Shown here: piece by piece, positions 15,916 through 23,225 of the stretch
How positions within the stretch are numbered: position 1 is the first letter of the stretch
Layout of the letters: each line of letters opens with the position of its first letter
Source of the DNA: an uncultured Eubacteriales bacterium
GTDB lineage: Bacteria; Bacillota; Clostridia; Oscillospirales; Acutalibacteraceae
DNA length: 23,483 nt
Direction of reading: 5' to 3'
NCBI GenBank assembly: GCA_900321195.1
Contig: ONVG01000005.1
Location: 1-23,483, forward strand
Translations under genes and position numbers: made by a program
The notes under the pieces: model-generated
The model's input: only the letters and a program-made list of their open reading frames with translations
What the model was told of the DNA's origin: nothing
Database searches by the model: none

Positions 15916-16347
15916 ATGGAAAATGTAAATGCCGAGCTTCTTTCGGGAATATACAAGCTTTCAAAGACGGGTATAGAGGCGATAAATACCGTTCTGCCGA
16001 AGGTAGAGAACAGCGCTCTGAGGGAAGAGCTTACCGAGCAGTATAACGACTATAAAAAAGCGTCAGATGAAAGCGAAAGGGCGCTCATGTCATGCGGTGA
16101 AGAACCTAAGGATATAAATCCTTTTGCAAAGGCCGTCATGTGGGGCTCGGTACAGCTTCATACACTTGCAGACTCAAAGCCCGACAAGATAGCCGAGATA
16201 ATGATAAACGGCACTACAAAGGGTATAATCGACCTTACAAAGCATATGACAACATGCAGTGATGCGCTGCCCGAAAATCTTGCCTATGCCGACAGCTTTA
16301 TCAAAAACGAGCAAAGGCATATAGACAACCTCAAGACATTTTTATAA
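15916..16347 (+). CDS. Conserved helical-bundle protein, possibly DUF2383/ferritin-like
   Basis: A 143-residue soluble protein that appears to be a four-helix bundle, with amphipathic helices at about 5-28, 32-58, 66-88 and 94-140. The segment EPKDINPFAKAVMWGSVQLH resembles clostridial proteins placed in the DUF2383/ferritin-like group; I see no clear set of iron ligands, so the link is tentative. AAAAGGAG precedes the ATG at 15916. It is divergent from the LUD gene, and its 3' end overlaps the convergent DUF1294 gene by 17 bases. Role unknown. Confidence 0.78.
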   Translation: MENVNAELLSGIYKLSKTGIEAINTVLPKVENSALREELTEQYNDYKKASDESERALMSCGEEPKDINPFAKAVMWGSVQLHTLADSKPDKIAEIMINGTTKGIIDLTKHMTTCSDALPENLAYADSFIKNEQRHIDNLKTFL

Positions 16348-16627
16348 CGCCTGTATTGAAAAGCACAGCTGCTATGACAGCGCATTCAAGTATAAAAATA
16401 ACAGGTATGCCTATCATAAATTTAGGGTGCTGTGTTTTATGACGTATGATACGCATAGTTATATACATCGAAACACAGCCGCTGAGAGCCGCCGTTATAA
16501 GAAGTGTTCTTTCGGGAACACGTCTGCGGCGGTGTATTGCTGCGGTCTTGTCAAATATCGTCATTGCAACGGCTATTATATTTGATATGACCGCATATAT
16601 TATCAGTATTATAAAGTAAATATTCAT
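16331..16627 (-). CDS. DUF1294 small membrane protein
   Basis: A 98-residue inner-membrane protein with three hydrophobic segments: IYFIILIIYAVISNIIAVAM (3-22), a middle segment LLITAALSGCVSMYITMRII and a final IGIPVIFILECAVIAAVLF. Between them lie the DUF1294 hallmarks FDKTAAIHRRRRVPERTLL and HKTQHPKFMIGIP. The function of the family is unknown. I use the ATG at 16627, 8 bases after AAGG, rather than the GTG three codons upstream that overlaps this site. The last 17 bases overlap the convergent gene. Confidence 0.88.
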   Translation of the reverse strand: MNIYFIILIIYAVISNIIAVAMTIFDKTAAIHRRRRVPERTLLITAALSGCVSMYITMRIIRHKTQHPKFMIGIPVIFILECAVIAAVLFNTGVIKMS

Positions 16628-16659
16628 TTTTATCACCTTGTCATTTTTCTTATGCTTTT

Positions 16660-16688
16660 ATTATATATTGCAGTAGAAATAAAATCAA
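16660..16688 (-). promoter_or_regulatory. Promoter of the DUF1294 gene
   Basis: TTGATT (16683-16688) and a perfect TATAAT (16660-16665) with 17 bases between. The -35 lies only 12 bases from the start codon of the divergent glycosidase gene and next to its ribosome binding site, so expression of the two may interfere. A plus-strand TTGTCA at 16638-16643 with AT-rich sequence after it could serve the glycosidase gene. Confidence 0.6.
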
Positions 16689-16700
16689 GGTAGTGTTTGC

Positions 16701-17804
16701 ATGAAATTTATAATTTCGTTTTTTTGTATAGTTATCTGTCTTGTATCGGAATGCATAAATGTACAGGCAAGGGACATATCACATGATATGAAAGCTGTAT
16801 GGATGCCATGCATGTCTTTGCAGCTTTCCGAAAATGAAAGGTCGGAGGACGGTTTCCGCAGAAAAGCCTCAGAGATGATAAACAAATGCGCGGAAAATGA
16901 TATAAATACCGTCATAGTTCAGGTACGTCCTTTCAGCGATGCGCTTTATAATTCGGAATATTTTCCGTCATCCCATGTACTTACAGGAGTGCAGGGAGGA
17001 GATATCGGCTTTGACGCGCTTGAAATAATTGTCAGTCTTGCACATGAGAAGGATATCGCGGTACATGCATGGATAAATCCTTTAAGAATAGGCATAGGAA
17101 GTGTACCCGATAAGCTTTCACCGGATAATCCTTATATGAAATGGAAAAATGATGATATTCCCGAAAATGACTGCTATACATTTACCTGTGACAACGGATT
17201 GTATTATGACCCGTCATATCCGGAGGTGCGCAGGCTGATAATAAACGGCGTCAGGGAGCTTGCGGAAAACTATGATATAGACGGTGTGCAGATAGATGAT
17301 TATTTTTATCCCGATGACAATGATACATCCGATATACAGAGCTATGAAGCATACAAGAAAAGTCTTGCCGAAGGGTGCATACCGCTTTCACATCACGAGT
17401 GGAGAAAAAACAATATAAACATGCTTGTATCGGGCATGTATTCTGCCGTTCATTCTTCGGGGAAAAATGCTGTTTTCGGGATATCTCCGCAGGGAAATTT
17501 TGATAATGACGAGATACTGTGCGCCGATATAAAAAGCTGGTGCAGATTCAGGGGATATGCGGATTATATATGTCCGCAGCTTTATGTAAGCAATGAACAT
17601 CCGATATTTCCGTTTGAAAGTCTTGCCGACGAGTGGAAAAGCTTTGTGGGTGAAAGTGATATCCGCCTTTATTACGGGCTGGCGCTTTATAAGCTCGGTA
17701 CAGATGCAGACGGCGGCACATGGAGACCCGATACGACGGAAAAACAGAAAAAATACAGCGAAAAAGCTGACGGCTATATGCTTTATTCTTATGATTATTT
17801 ATAG
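16701..17804 (+). CDS. Secreted glycosyl hydrolase-like protein, GHL10/DUF187 family
   Basis: A 367-residue exported protein of the GHL10 (YngK-like) group, TIM-barrel enzymes thought to act on glycans. A signal peptide covers about residues 1-23 (hydrophobic FIISFFCIVICLVS, then QARD). Family features are KAVWMPCMSL (31-40), NTVIVQVRPFSDALYNSEYF (69-88), VHAWINPLR (121-129), YYDPSYPEVRRLI, the acidic DGVQIDDYFYP (194-204) likely at the active site, and FGISPQGNF. The substrate is not known. The ATG at 16701 has AAGGT at about 10 bases. Ends are clean and length is within the short form of the family. Confidence 0.88.
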   Translation: MKFIISFFCIVICLVSECINVQARDISHDMKAVWMPCMSLQLSENERSEDGFRRKASEMINKCAENDINTVIVQVRPFSDALYNSEYFPSSHVLTGVQGGDIGFDALEIIVSLAHEKDIAVHAWINPLRIGIGSVPDKLSPDNPYMKWKNDDIPENDCYTFTCDNGLYYDPSYPEVRRLIINGVRELAENYDIDGVQIDDYFYPDDNDTSDIQSYEAYKKSLAEGCIPLSHHEWRKNNINMLVSGMYSAVHSSGKNAVFGISPQGNFDNDEILCADIKSWCRFRGYADYICPQLYVSNEHPIFPFESLADEWKSFVGESDIRLYYGLALYKLGTDADGGTWRPDTTEKQKKYSEKADGYMLYSYDYL

Positions 17805-17985
17805 TTGAATTATAGATCAATGATAAGATATGCATTGTGATTTCTTACAAATTTTTCATTGATATTTTAAGCATGTCTAATAATTGTGGTTCTATATGTA
17901 TGTGAATAGCAACAAATAAAGTATCGGCAAATATTATAAAGCGACAAAAATAGTGCAGTGCTTAAAAATGTGCAAAAATATCTCT

Positions 17986-18014
17986 TTGTATTGTGCTTTT
18001 TTGAATGCTAAAAT
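17986..18014 (+). promoter_or_regulatory. Promoter of the amylase remnant
   Basis: TTGTAT (17986-17991) and TAAAAT (18009-18014) with a 17-base spacer, about 60 bases before the start codon. The rest of the 269-base gap before it is AT-rich, with one weak hairpin (ATCAATGA with TCATTGAT, 17817-17872) and nothing else recognised. No clear catabolite-repression (cre) site was seen. Confidence 0.65.
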
Positions 18015-18073
18015 TAGTTAAAAGGGGCATCAGCGCTTATTGCACCTGAAATAAAAAAAGAGAGTGAATCTTT

Positions 18074-19007
18074 ATGAGCAGCAGAAAAACAAAGATACGT
18101 CCGTTAAGACGGGCAGCAGGTATCTTTTTTTCACTGGCGACCGCTATGACTGCTTATGCAGGATTTGGTATCGTGGACAGCAGTCCTGTTTCAATGAATG
18201 TAAACGCAGCCTATGACTACGGTCTTGTTGATACCTGTCAGGAGGGTGTTATACTCCATGCATGGCAGTGGTCATTCAACAACATCAAGGCAAACATGCA
18301 GAAGATAGCCGAGGCAGGATATACCTCTATCCAGACCTCCGTTATCCAGCAGGCAAAGGAAAGCACAAAGGGCAAGACAAACTCAATGTGGTGGGTATAT
18401 TATCAGCCCGCTAATTTCACTATCGACGATACCGGAAATTCAGCGCTCGGTACAAAGACTGAATTTGCCGAAATGTGTGAAGAAGCTCACAAGTACGGCA
18501 TACACATTATAGTCGATGTTGTTGCGAACCATCTTGGAAATCAGTCAGCATATGATATCTCGAATGCTGTTCCGGCTGATATCAGGAACGATGCATCATG
18601 CTGGCATTCAACAAACTTTAATAAAGCCGACAAGCGCAACACCTTATAATATACTTATCAAGGCAAAGGACAGCGCAGGCAACATTGCAAGCGTAACATT
18701 CAAGGTAACAGTTACCGCAGACGAGAACAGCACTCTTACAAACACAAGTTCACTTTCAGTCAAATCCGCTTCTGTAGGCGATACGATAAATGTGAAGTTT
18801 TCTGCATCAGGCGGCACAGGCACAAAGGTCTATGAAGCAGGCTATAAGTCCAGCACTTCAAGCAGCTACACAAAGCTTCGTGATTATTCGACGTATACTT
18901 CCGCTAATTTAAAGCTTATTACTGCCGGAAAATATACCATATACGTTTTTGCAAAGGATGAAAACGGCTCAATCGCTAAAAAGTACATAACCATCACCGC
19001 AAAATAA
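18074..19007 (+). pseudogene. Secreted alpha-amylase (GH13), catalytic domain largely deleted
   Basis: The first 183 residues are the start of a Ruminococcus-type alpha-amylase. They comprise a signal peptide (RRAAGIFFSLATAMTAYAG), GVILHAWQWSFNNIKANM and GH13 region I in IHIIVDVVANHLGNQ (DVVANH at 148-153), ending CWHSTNFN. Immediately after, near 18620, the sequence changes to IKPTSATPYNILIKAKDSAG in a different frame. That is the tail of a Y_Y_Y repeat, followed by one complete repeat (VGDTINVKFSASGGTG ... FAKDENGSIAKKY) and a natural stop at 19007. Conserved regions II, III and IV with the catalytic Asp and Glu are missing. The first frame stops at 18649, so no joined protein is made. Cause: genuine deletion or assembly collapse. 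Confidence 0.88.
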
Positions 19008-19020
19008 TGCGGGTATTTCA

Positions 19021-19055
19021 GAGAGGACGTTCCGGAAACGGAGCGTTCTCTTTTT
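19021..19055 (+). terminator. Terminator after the amylase remnant
   Basis: GAGAGGACGTTCCG (19021-19034), loop GAAA and CGGAGCGTTCTC (19039-19050) form a strong stem with a two-base bulge, followed by TTTTTG. Confidence 0.88.
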
Positions 19056-19067
19056 GAAAATAAATAC

Positions 19068-19096
19068 TTGCAAAAGTAAAAACGGTATGTTATAAT
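19068..19096 (+). promoter_or_regulatory. Promoter of rpsO
   Basis: TTGCAA (19068-19073) and a perfect TATAAT (19091-19096), 17 bases apart, right after the preceding terminator. Transcription should begin near 19103, leaving a leader of about 115 bases. Confidence 0.75.
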
Positions 19097-19102
19097 GAAT
19101 AA

Positions 19103-19217
19103 CGTTGATGCCCCGTTCTCGGTGTTGGGATAAAGCCATGAATAAAGCACAGGCATTCTGCCGACCCTTTACTTAGAATGCGGGTTTAACGAAATATTTT
19201 TATAAAGGTGGATAAAC
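19103..19217 (+). promoter_or_regulatory. Structured rpsO leader, possible S15 autoregulation site
   Basis: A leader of about 115 bases with competing pairings. GCATTCT (19153-19159) pairs with AGAATGC (19175-19181), while the ACCC within 19163-19166 can instead pair with GGGT at 19182-19185, and an upstream GATGCC can pair with GGCAT. Many bacteria repress rpsO by S15 binding its own leader; the exact structures differ between groups. The role here is inferred. Confidence 0.45.
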
Positions 19218-19481
19218 ATGCTTAAAACAGAGAAAGACGCAATCATCAAAGAGTATGCTACTCACGAGGGCGACACAGGCTCTCCCGAAGTTCAGATCGC
19301 ACTCCTCACAAAGAGGATAAACGACCTTACCGAGCATCTCAAAACTCACAAGAAGGATCACCATTCAAGAAGAGGCCTTTTCAAAATGATAGGTCAGAGA
19401 AGAAGCCTTCTCAGCTATCTTACAAAGGTTGACATTGAGCGTTACCGTTCAATAATTGCAAGACTTGGTATCCGTAAATAA
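19218..19481 (+). CDS. rpsO: 30S ribosomal protein S15
   Basis: Small-subunit protein that binds 16S rRNA early in assembly and bridges to the large subunit. At 87 residues it is a typical S15. It begins MLKTEKDAIIKEYATHEGDT and carries the rRNA-binding GSPEVQIALLTKRINDLTEHLKTH and HHSRRGLFKMIGQRRSLLSYL segments. AAAGGTGG precedes the ATG. It is paired with pnp, the usual order in many bacteria. Confidence 0.98.
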   Translation: MLKTEKDAIIKEYATHEGDTGSPEVQIALLTKRINDLTEHLKTHKKDHHSRRGLFKMIGQRRSLLSYLTKVDIERYRSIIARLGIRK

Positions 19482-19496
19482 TCAAAGTGTTTCGGG

Positions 19497-19518
19497 GCAG
19501 TCTGTTTACAGACTGCCT
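19497..19518 (+). terminator. Hairpin after rpsO, likely partial terminator
   Basis: GGCAGTCTG (19497-19505) and CAGACTGCC (19510-19518) make a perfect 9-bp stem with loop TTTA, followed by TTATTC. The U tract is short, so some read-through into pnp is expected. Confidence 0.65.
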
Positions 19519-19535
19519 TATTCACGTTAAATAAC

Positions 19536-19633
19536 AGAGAGTGTCAGTTCGGCTTTTAGCAGTGAAACGAGAAAGCACGATATAAAACATGCACTGTGCT
19601 TTTTGGTTTAATTGCTAAACCGGATTCCTCTCT
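19536..19633 (+). promoter_or_regulatory. Nested stem structure in the pnp leader
   Basis: Three pairs of arms lie one inside another: AGAGAG (19536-19541) with CTCTCT (19628-19633); CGGCTTTTAGCA (19550-19561) with TGCTAAACCG (19613-19622); and AAAGCAC (19572-19578) with GTGCTTT (19596-19602). The result is a long irregular stem just before pnp. In E. coli a stem in this position is cut by RNase III and used by PNPase to control its own mRNA. Whether that applies here is inferred. Confidence 0.6.
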
Positions 19634-19676
19634 TTATTATAAATATTTTAATTTTAATTTAACCGGAGGATAATCT

Positions 19677-21851
19677 ATGTTTGAAAATTTCAGAACATTT
19701 GAAACAGAATTTGCAGGCAGACCGCTTGTTATCGAAACAGGCAAGATGACTCAGCTTGCTAACGGCGCTTGTCTTGTCCGCTACGGCGAAACAGTAGTAC
19801 ATGTAGCTGTTACGGCAGCTCCAAAGCCGAGAGAGGGCGTTGACTTCTTCCCGCTTTCAGTTGACTTTGAAGAAAAGCAGTATGCTATGGGTAAAATTCC
19901 CGGCGGCTTCGGCAAGAGAGAGGGCAGACCTTCCGAAAAGGCTATCCTTGTATCAAGAGTTATCGACCGCCCGATACGTCCGCTTTTCCCGAAGGATATG
20001 AGAAACGATGTATCAATAGTTTGTACAGTTATGGCTTACGACCCTGACTGTATGCCTGAAATAGCTGCAATGGTCGGAACATCTGTGGCTCTCAGTATAT
20101 CCGATGTACCGTGGAATGGTCCGATATCTGCTGTTTCTGTGGGTCTTGTGGACGGTGAGTTCGTTATCAACCCGACTAAAGAACAGCGCGAGGTCTCTAA
20201 AATGGCTGTTACCGTTGCATCTACAGACAGCCGCATAGCTATGATAGAAGCAGGTGCTGATATCGTTTCAGATGAAGTTATGTACAACGGCATTATGGCA
20301 GGTCACGAGGCAAATCAGCCGATAATCGAATTTATAAAGGGCATTCAGGCTGAGATAGGCAAGGCTAAGTTTGAATATCCGAGCAATGAGCCTGACCCTG
20401 AAATGCTTGACGCTATAAAGGCTTTTGCTATAGATGATATACGTGTCGCTCTTGATACAGATGATAAAAAAGTCCGCGATGAAAGACTTAAACCAATTTA
20501 TGATGCTGTTCACGAAAAGTTTGACGAGATATATCCCGATCAGGCTGAAAAGATAGACGACTGTCTTTATAAGACACAGAAATATATCGTCCGCCGCTGG
20601 CTCCTTGATGAGCAGAAGCGTGTTGACGGCAGAGCTATGGATCAGATGAGACCGCTTGCCTCAGAAGTAGGCGTTCTTCCGAGAGTACACGGCTCAGGCC
20701 TTTTCACAAGAGGTCAGACACAGGTTCTTACAATAACCACACTTGGCTCGATAAGCGACCAGCAGACACTTGACGGTATCGACGACCAGACAACAAAAAG
20801 ATATATACACCACTATAACTTCCCGTCATATTCTGTAGGCGAAACAAAGCCTTCAAGAGGTCCCGGCAGACGTGAGATAGGTCACGGCGCACTTGCCGAG
20901 CGTGCATTGGTGCCGGTAATTCCGTCAGTTGAGGAGTTCCCCTATACTATCCGCCTTGTTTCCGAGATACTTTCTTCAAACGGCTCAACATCACAGGGCT
21001 CTATCTGCGGTTCTACACTTTCACTCATGGATGCAGGCGTACCGATAAAGGCACCAGTCGCAGGTATCTCATGCGGACTTATCACAGAGGGCGACCGCTG
21101 GATGACAATGGTAGATATTCAGGGTCTTGAGGATTTCTTCGGTGATATGGACTTCAAGGTAGCAGGTACACATGAGGGTATCACGGCTATACAGATGGAT
21201 CTTAAAATAAGCGGCCTTACACCTGAGATGGTAAAGGAAGCGCTTGAAAAGACCCACAAGGCTCGTGACTATATCCTTGATGAAGTAATGCTCAAGGCTA
21301 TCCCCGAACCGAGAAAGGAGCTTTCAAAGTATGCTCCGAAGATGCTTTCAACTGTCATTCCTGTTGATAAGATACGTGAAGTCATAGGTTCAGGAGGAAA
21401 GGTAATACAGAAGATCTGTGCAGAATGTAATGTAAAGATAGATATTGAAGAAGACGGACATGTATATGTAAGCGGTCTTGATATAGAAAACTGCAACAGA
21501 GCTATGACGATAGTTGATACTATCGTAAGAGATCCCGAGCCAGGCGCAATATACAAGGGCAAGGTAACAAGACTTATGGACTTCGGCGCATTCGTTGAGA
21601 TAGCTCCCGGAAAAGAAGGTCTTTGTCATATCTCACAGCTTGATGTAAAGCGTACAGAAAAGGTAACAGACGTTGTAAATGTTGATGATATAATCATCGT
21701 AAAGGTACTCGACATTGACGACAAGGGCAGACTCAATCTTTCACGCAGAGAAGCGCTTATCGAAGTAGAGGGTCTTACACCTGAAAATGATGTAGCGCCC
21801 CGCCGTCCTTCAGGTCCGAGAAACAACTTCCGTAAAAACGACAGAAAGTAA
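19677..21851 (+). CDS. pnp: Polyribonucleotide nucleotidyltransferase (PNPase)
   Basis: Phosphorolytic 3'-to-5' RNA exonuclease of mRNA decay. The 724 residues are full length. Two RNase PH domains come first (GKIPGGFGKREGRPSEKAIL in the first; GSGLFTRGQTQVLT, PSRGPGRREIGHGALAERAL and the GSTSQGSICGSTLSL segment in the second, active half). A KH domain follows at about 558-622 with VIGSGGKVIQ, then an S1 domain at about 623-692 (KGKVTRLMDFGAFVEI ... GLCHIS) and a basic disordered tail. The ATG at 19677 follows CGGAGG. It lies downstream of rpsO behind a structured leader. Confidence 0.98.
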   Translation: MFENFRTFETEFAGRPLVIETGKMTQLANGACLVRYGETVVHVAVTAAPKPREGVDFFPLSVDFEEKQYAMGKIPGGFGKREGRPSEKAILVSRVIDRPIRPLFPKDMRNDVSIVCTVMAYDPDCMPEIAAMVGTSVALSISDVPWNGPISAVSVGLVDGEFVINPTKEQREVSKMAVTVASTDSRIAMIEAGADIVSDEVMYNGIMAGHEANQPIIEFIKGIQAEIGKAKFEYPSNEPDPEMLDAIKAFAIDDIRVALDTDDKKVRDERLKPIYDAVHEKFDEIYPDQAEKIDDCLYKTQKYIVRRWLLDEQKRVDGRAMDQMRPLASEVGVLPRVHGSGLFTRGQTQVLTITTLGSISDQQTLDGIDDQTTKRYIHHYNFPSYSVGETKPSRGPGRREIGHGALAERALVPVIPSVEEFPYTIRLVSEILSSNGSTSQGSICGSTLSLMDAGVPIKAPVAGISCGLITEGDRWMTMVDIQGLEDFFGDMDFKVAGTHEGITAIQMDLKISGLTPEMVKEALEKTHKARDYILDEVMLKAIPEPRKELSKYAPKMLSTVIPVDKIREVIGSGGKVIQKICAECNVKIDIEEDGHVYVSGLDIENCNRAMTIVDTIVRDPEPGAIYKGKVTRLMDFGAFVEIAPGKEGLCHISQLDVKRTEKVTDVVNVDDIIIVKVLDIDDKGRLNLSRREALIEVEGLTPENDVAPRRPSGPRNNFRKNDRK

Positions 21852-21892
21852 AATACGCTTAATTGCAAGCTGTTTATAAAATAGTTTATTTT

Positions 21893-21942
21893 CCGCTCCG
21901 CCGGCATGAAGATATTCATGTTGGCGGAGCGGTTTTGTTTTT
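21893..21942 (+). terminator. Terminator of pnp
   Basis: CCGCTCCGCCGGCATGAA (21893-21910) pairs with TTCATGTTGGCGGAGCGG (21915-21932) around GATA, with one wobble and otherwise near-perfect pairing, then TTTTGTTTTT. A very strong rho-independent terminator. Confidence 0.93.
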
Positions 21943-21991
21943 CGGCGGTTTCATGAAGTGGGTTCGGGGGCGGAGCGCAGCGAGCACAACG

Positions 21992-22030
21992 CGAATCGAT
22001 ACCGGCGGCACACCGGATAAAATTGATTCG
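21992..22030. repeat. GC-rich two-stage hairpin, possible intergenic repeat
   Basis: CGAATCGAT (21992-22000) pairs with ATTGATTCG (22022-22030), and inside it CCGG (22002-22005) pairs with CCGG (22013-22016). Just upstream is a GC-rich stretch (GGCGGAGCGCAGCGAGC, from 21970) unlike the AT-rich spacers around it. No U tract follows on either strand, so it is not an obvious terminator. Confidence 0.45.
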
Positions 22031-22064
22031 TAAATTGATTTCCGTGAAAAGTTTGTATCAAGTC

Positions 22065-22093
22065 TTGAATTGCAGAGTATGATTTGGTAAAAT
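22065..22093 (+). promoter_or_regulatory. Promoter of the flavin-reductase-like operon
   Basis: TTGAAT (22065-22070) and TAAAAT (22088-22093) with 17 bases between; a second TATAAT follows directly but at too great a distance from this -35. Confidence 0.65.
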
Positions 22094-22127
22094 ATAATGG
22101 AAAATAATTTTACGGAGGTACATTTTT

Positions 22128-22691
22128 ATGAAAAAGAACATTGCAAAGGGAATAATAACTCCGCTTCCCGTACTCATAATCGCGACCTACAATGAGGACG
22201 GAACTCCTGACGCTATGAATGCGGCATGGGGCGGACAGTGCGGACCAAAGCATATTGCCCTCAATCTTTCACCGAAACATGTTACAACGGAAAATATTAT
22301 CAGAACCAATGCTTTTACAGTAAGCTTTGCGGATAAGAAAAATCTTGCCGCATCTGATTATGTCGGACTTGTTTCCGCTAAGGACGAGAAAAACAAGCTT
22401 GAAAAAGCAGGTCTGCATACTGTAAAAAGCGAATTTGTTGACGCTCCTGTTATAGAGGAATATCCGCTCACTATAGAATGCAAGGTCGTTTCGGTAAAAG
22501 ATGAGCTTGGAGAAACAAGGATAGTCGGCGAGATAGTGAATACTCTTGCGGATGAAAGCATTATCGGTGAGGACGGAGCAGTTGATATCGGTAAGATAGA
22601 GGCACTTGTATTTGATGCTTCCGCGCATTTTTACCGTGTTGTAGGCGAAAAGGTCGGAAATGCATTCAGAGACGGAATGGCTTTGAAATAA
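22128..22691 (+). CDS. Flavin reductase-like (FMN-binding split-barrel) protein
   Basis: A 187-residue protein of the flavin reductase-like / flavoredoxin group, which bind FMN in a split barrel and take part in electron transfer. Family features are PLPVLIIATYNEDGTPDAMN at the start, AAWGGQCGPKHIALNL (32-47), NIIRTNAFTVSFADKKN and the PLTIECKVVSVKDELGETRIVGEIV strand pair near 113-137. The partner and substrate cannot be told from sequence. The ATG at 22128 has GGAGG 9 bases upstream. A zinc-ribbon gene follows 15 bases later. Confidence 0.9.
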   Translation: MKKNIAKGIITPLPVLIIATYNEDGTPDAMNAAWGGQCGPKHIALNLSPKHVTTENIIRTNAFTVSFADKKNLAASDYVGLVSAKDEKNKLEKAGLHTVKSEFVDAPVIEEYPLTIECKVVSVKDELGETRIVGEIVNTLADESIIGEDGAVDIGKIEALVFDASAHFYRVVGEKVGNAFRDGMALK

Positions 22692-22706
22692 ACGGGGAAT
22701 GATACT

Positions 22707-23033
22707 ATGACACTCAGCGATATAAGCGAATTTTCGGAGCAGGCGGCTGAATGTAAAAGCGCGGACGCTCTTGCACAGCTGTTTGATGATGCAGGAGAGG
22801 ATATAGAAATCAGCATGCTCGGCGCGGTATCGGAAAGCTGTAAAAGCATGAGCGATATATTTGTATGCGGTGAGGACAGCGCTGTTATATACGGCGTTGA
22901 GGCAAAATGTACAAAGTGCGGAAACACCTCGCCGAATACTCTTCTGGGCAGCGCTGCGGAAATACTTTCGGGCGAAAAAACAATACATCTCGGCTGCTGC
23001 GAATGCGGAACACAGTTCACAGTTGAAAAATGA
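22707..23033 (+). CDS. Small protein with C-terminal zinc ribbon, function unknown
   Basis: A 108-residue acidic protein. The N-terminal half is helical (DISEFSEQAAECKSADALAQ). The C-terminal half has two CxxC pairs, CTKCG (C68, C71) and CCECG (C97, C100), with about 25 residues between them, which suggests a single zinc ribbon. An extra C98 adjoins the second pair. I do not recognise the family. The ATG at 22707 has a weak GGGGA site. It follows the flavin-reductase-like gene by 15 bases and is followed by a terminator, so the two form an operon. Confidence 0.75.
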   Translation: MTLSDISEFSEQAAECKSADALAQLFDDAGEDIEISMLGAVSESCKSMSDIFVCGEDSAVIYGVEAKCTKCGNTSPNTLLGSAAEILSGEKTIHLGCCECGTQFTVEK

Positions 23034-23039
23034 TATATC

Positions 23040-23079
23040 AAAGTCTCTGCAATATATACAATGCAGAGACTTGATTTTT
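23040..23079 (+). terminator. Terminator of the flavin-reductase-like operon
   Basis: AAGTCTCTGCA (23041-23051) and TGCAGAGACTT (23062-23072) form a perfect 11-bp stem with a 10-base loop, followed by GATTTTTG. Confidence 0.88.
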
Positions 23080-23165
23080 GTAATATTTTTATCCATTGAT
23101 ATTACCAATTATTTGCACTGATATTTGTATGATATTTGAAACCTTACAAAAATAAAAGTAATTCA

Positions 23166-23194
23166 TTGACAAAAAACGTATAAAATTTTATAAT
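23166..23194 (+). promoter_or_regulatory. Consensus promoter of the glycosyltransferase gene
   Basis: TTGACA (23166-23171) and TATAAT (23189-23194), both perfect, with the ideal 17-base spacer. This is the best sigma-A promoter in the window. Confidence 0.85.
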
Positions 23195-23225
23195 AAAACA
23201 GAATAAAACTGATAGGAATGGTTGT

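Noticed and set aside
22269..23108. Minus-strand open frame of 279 codons
   Set aside because: It is antisense to the flavin-reductase-like and zinc-ribbon genes, crosses their terminator, and is rich in C, Y and F as expected of a mirror frame.
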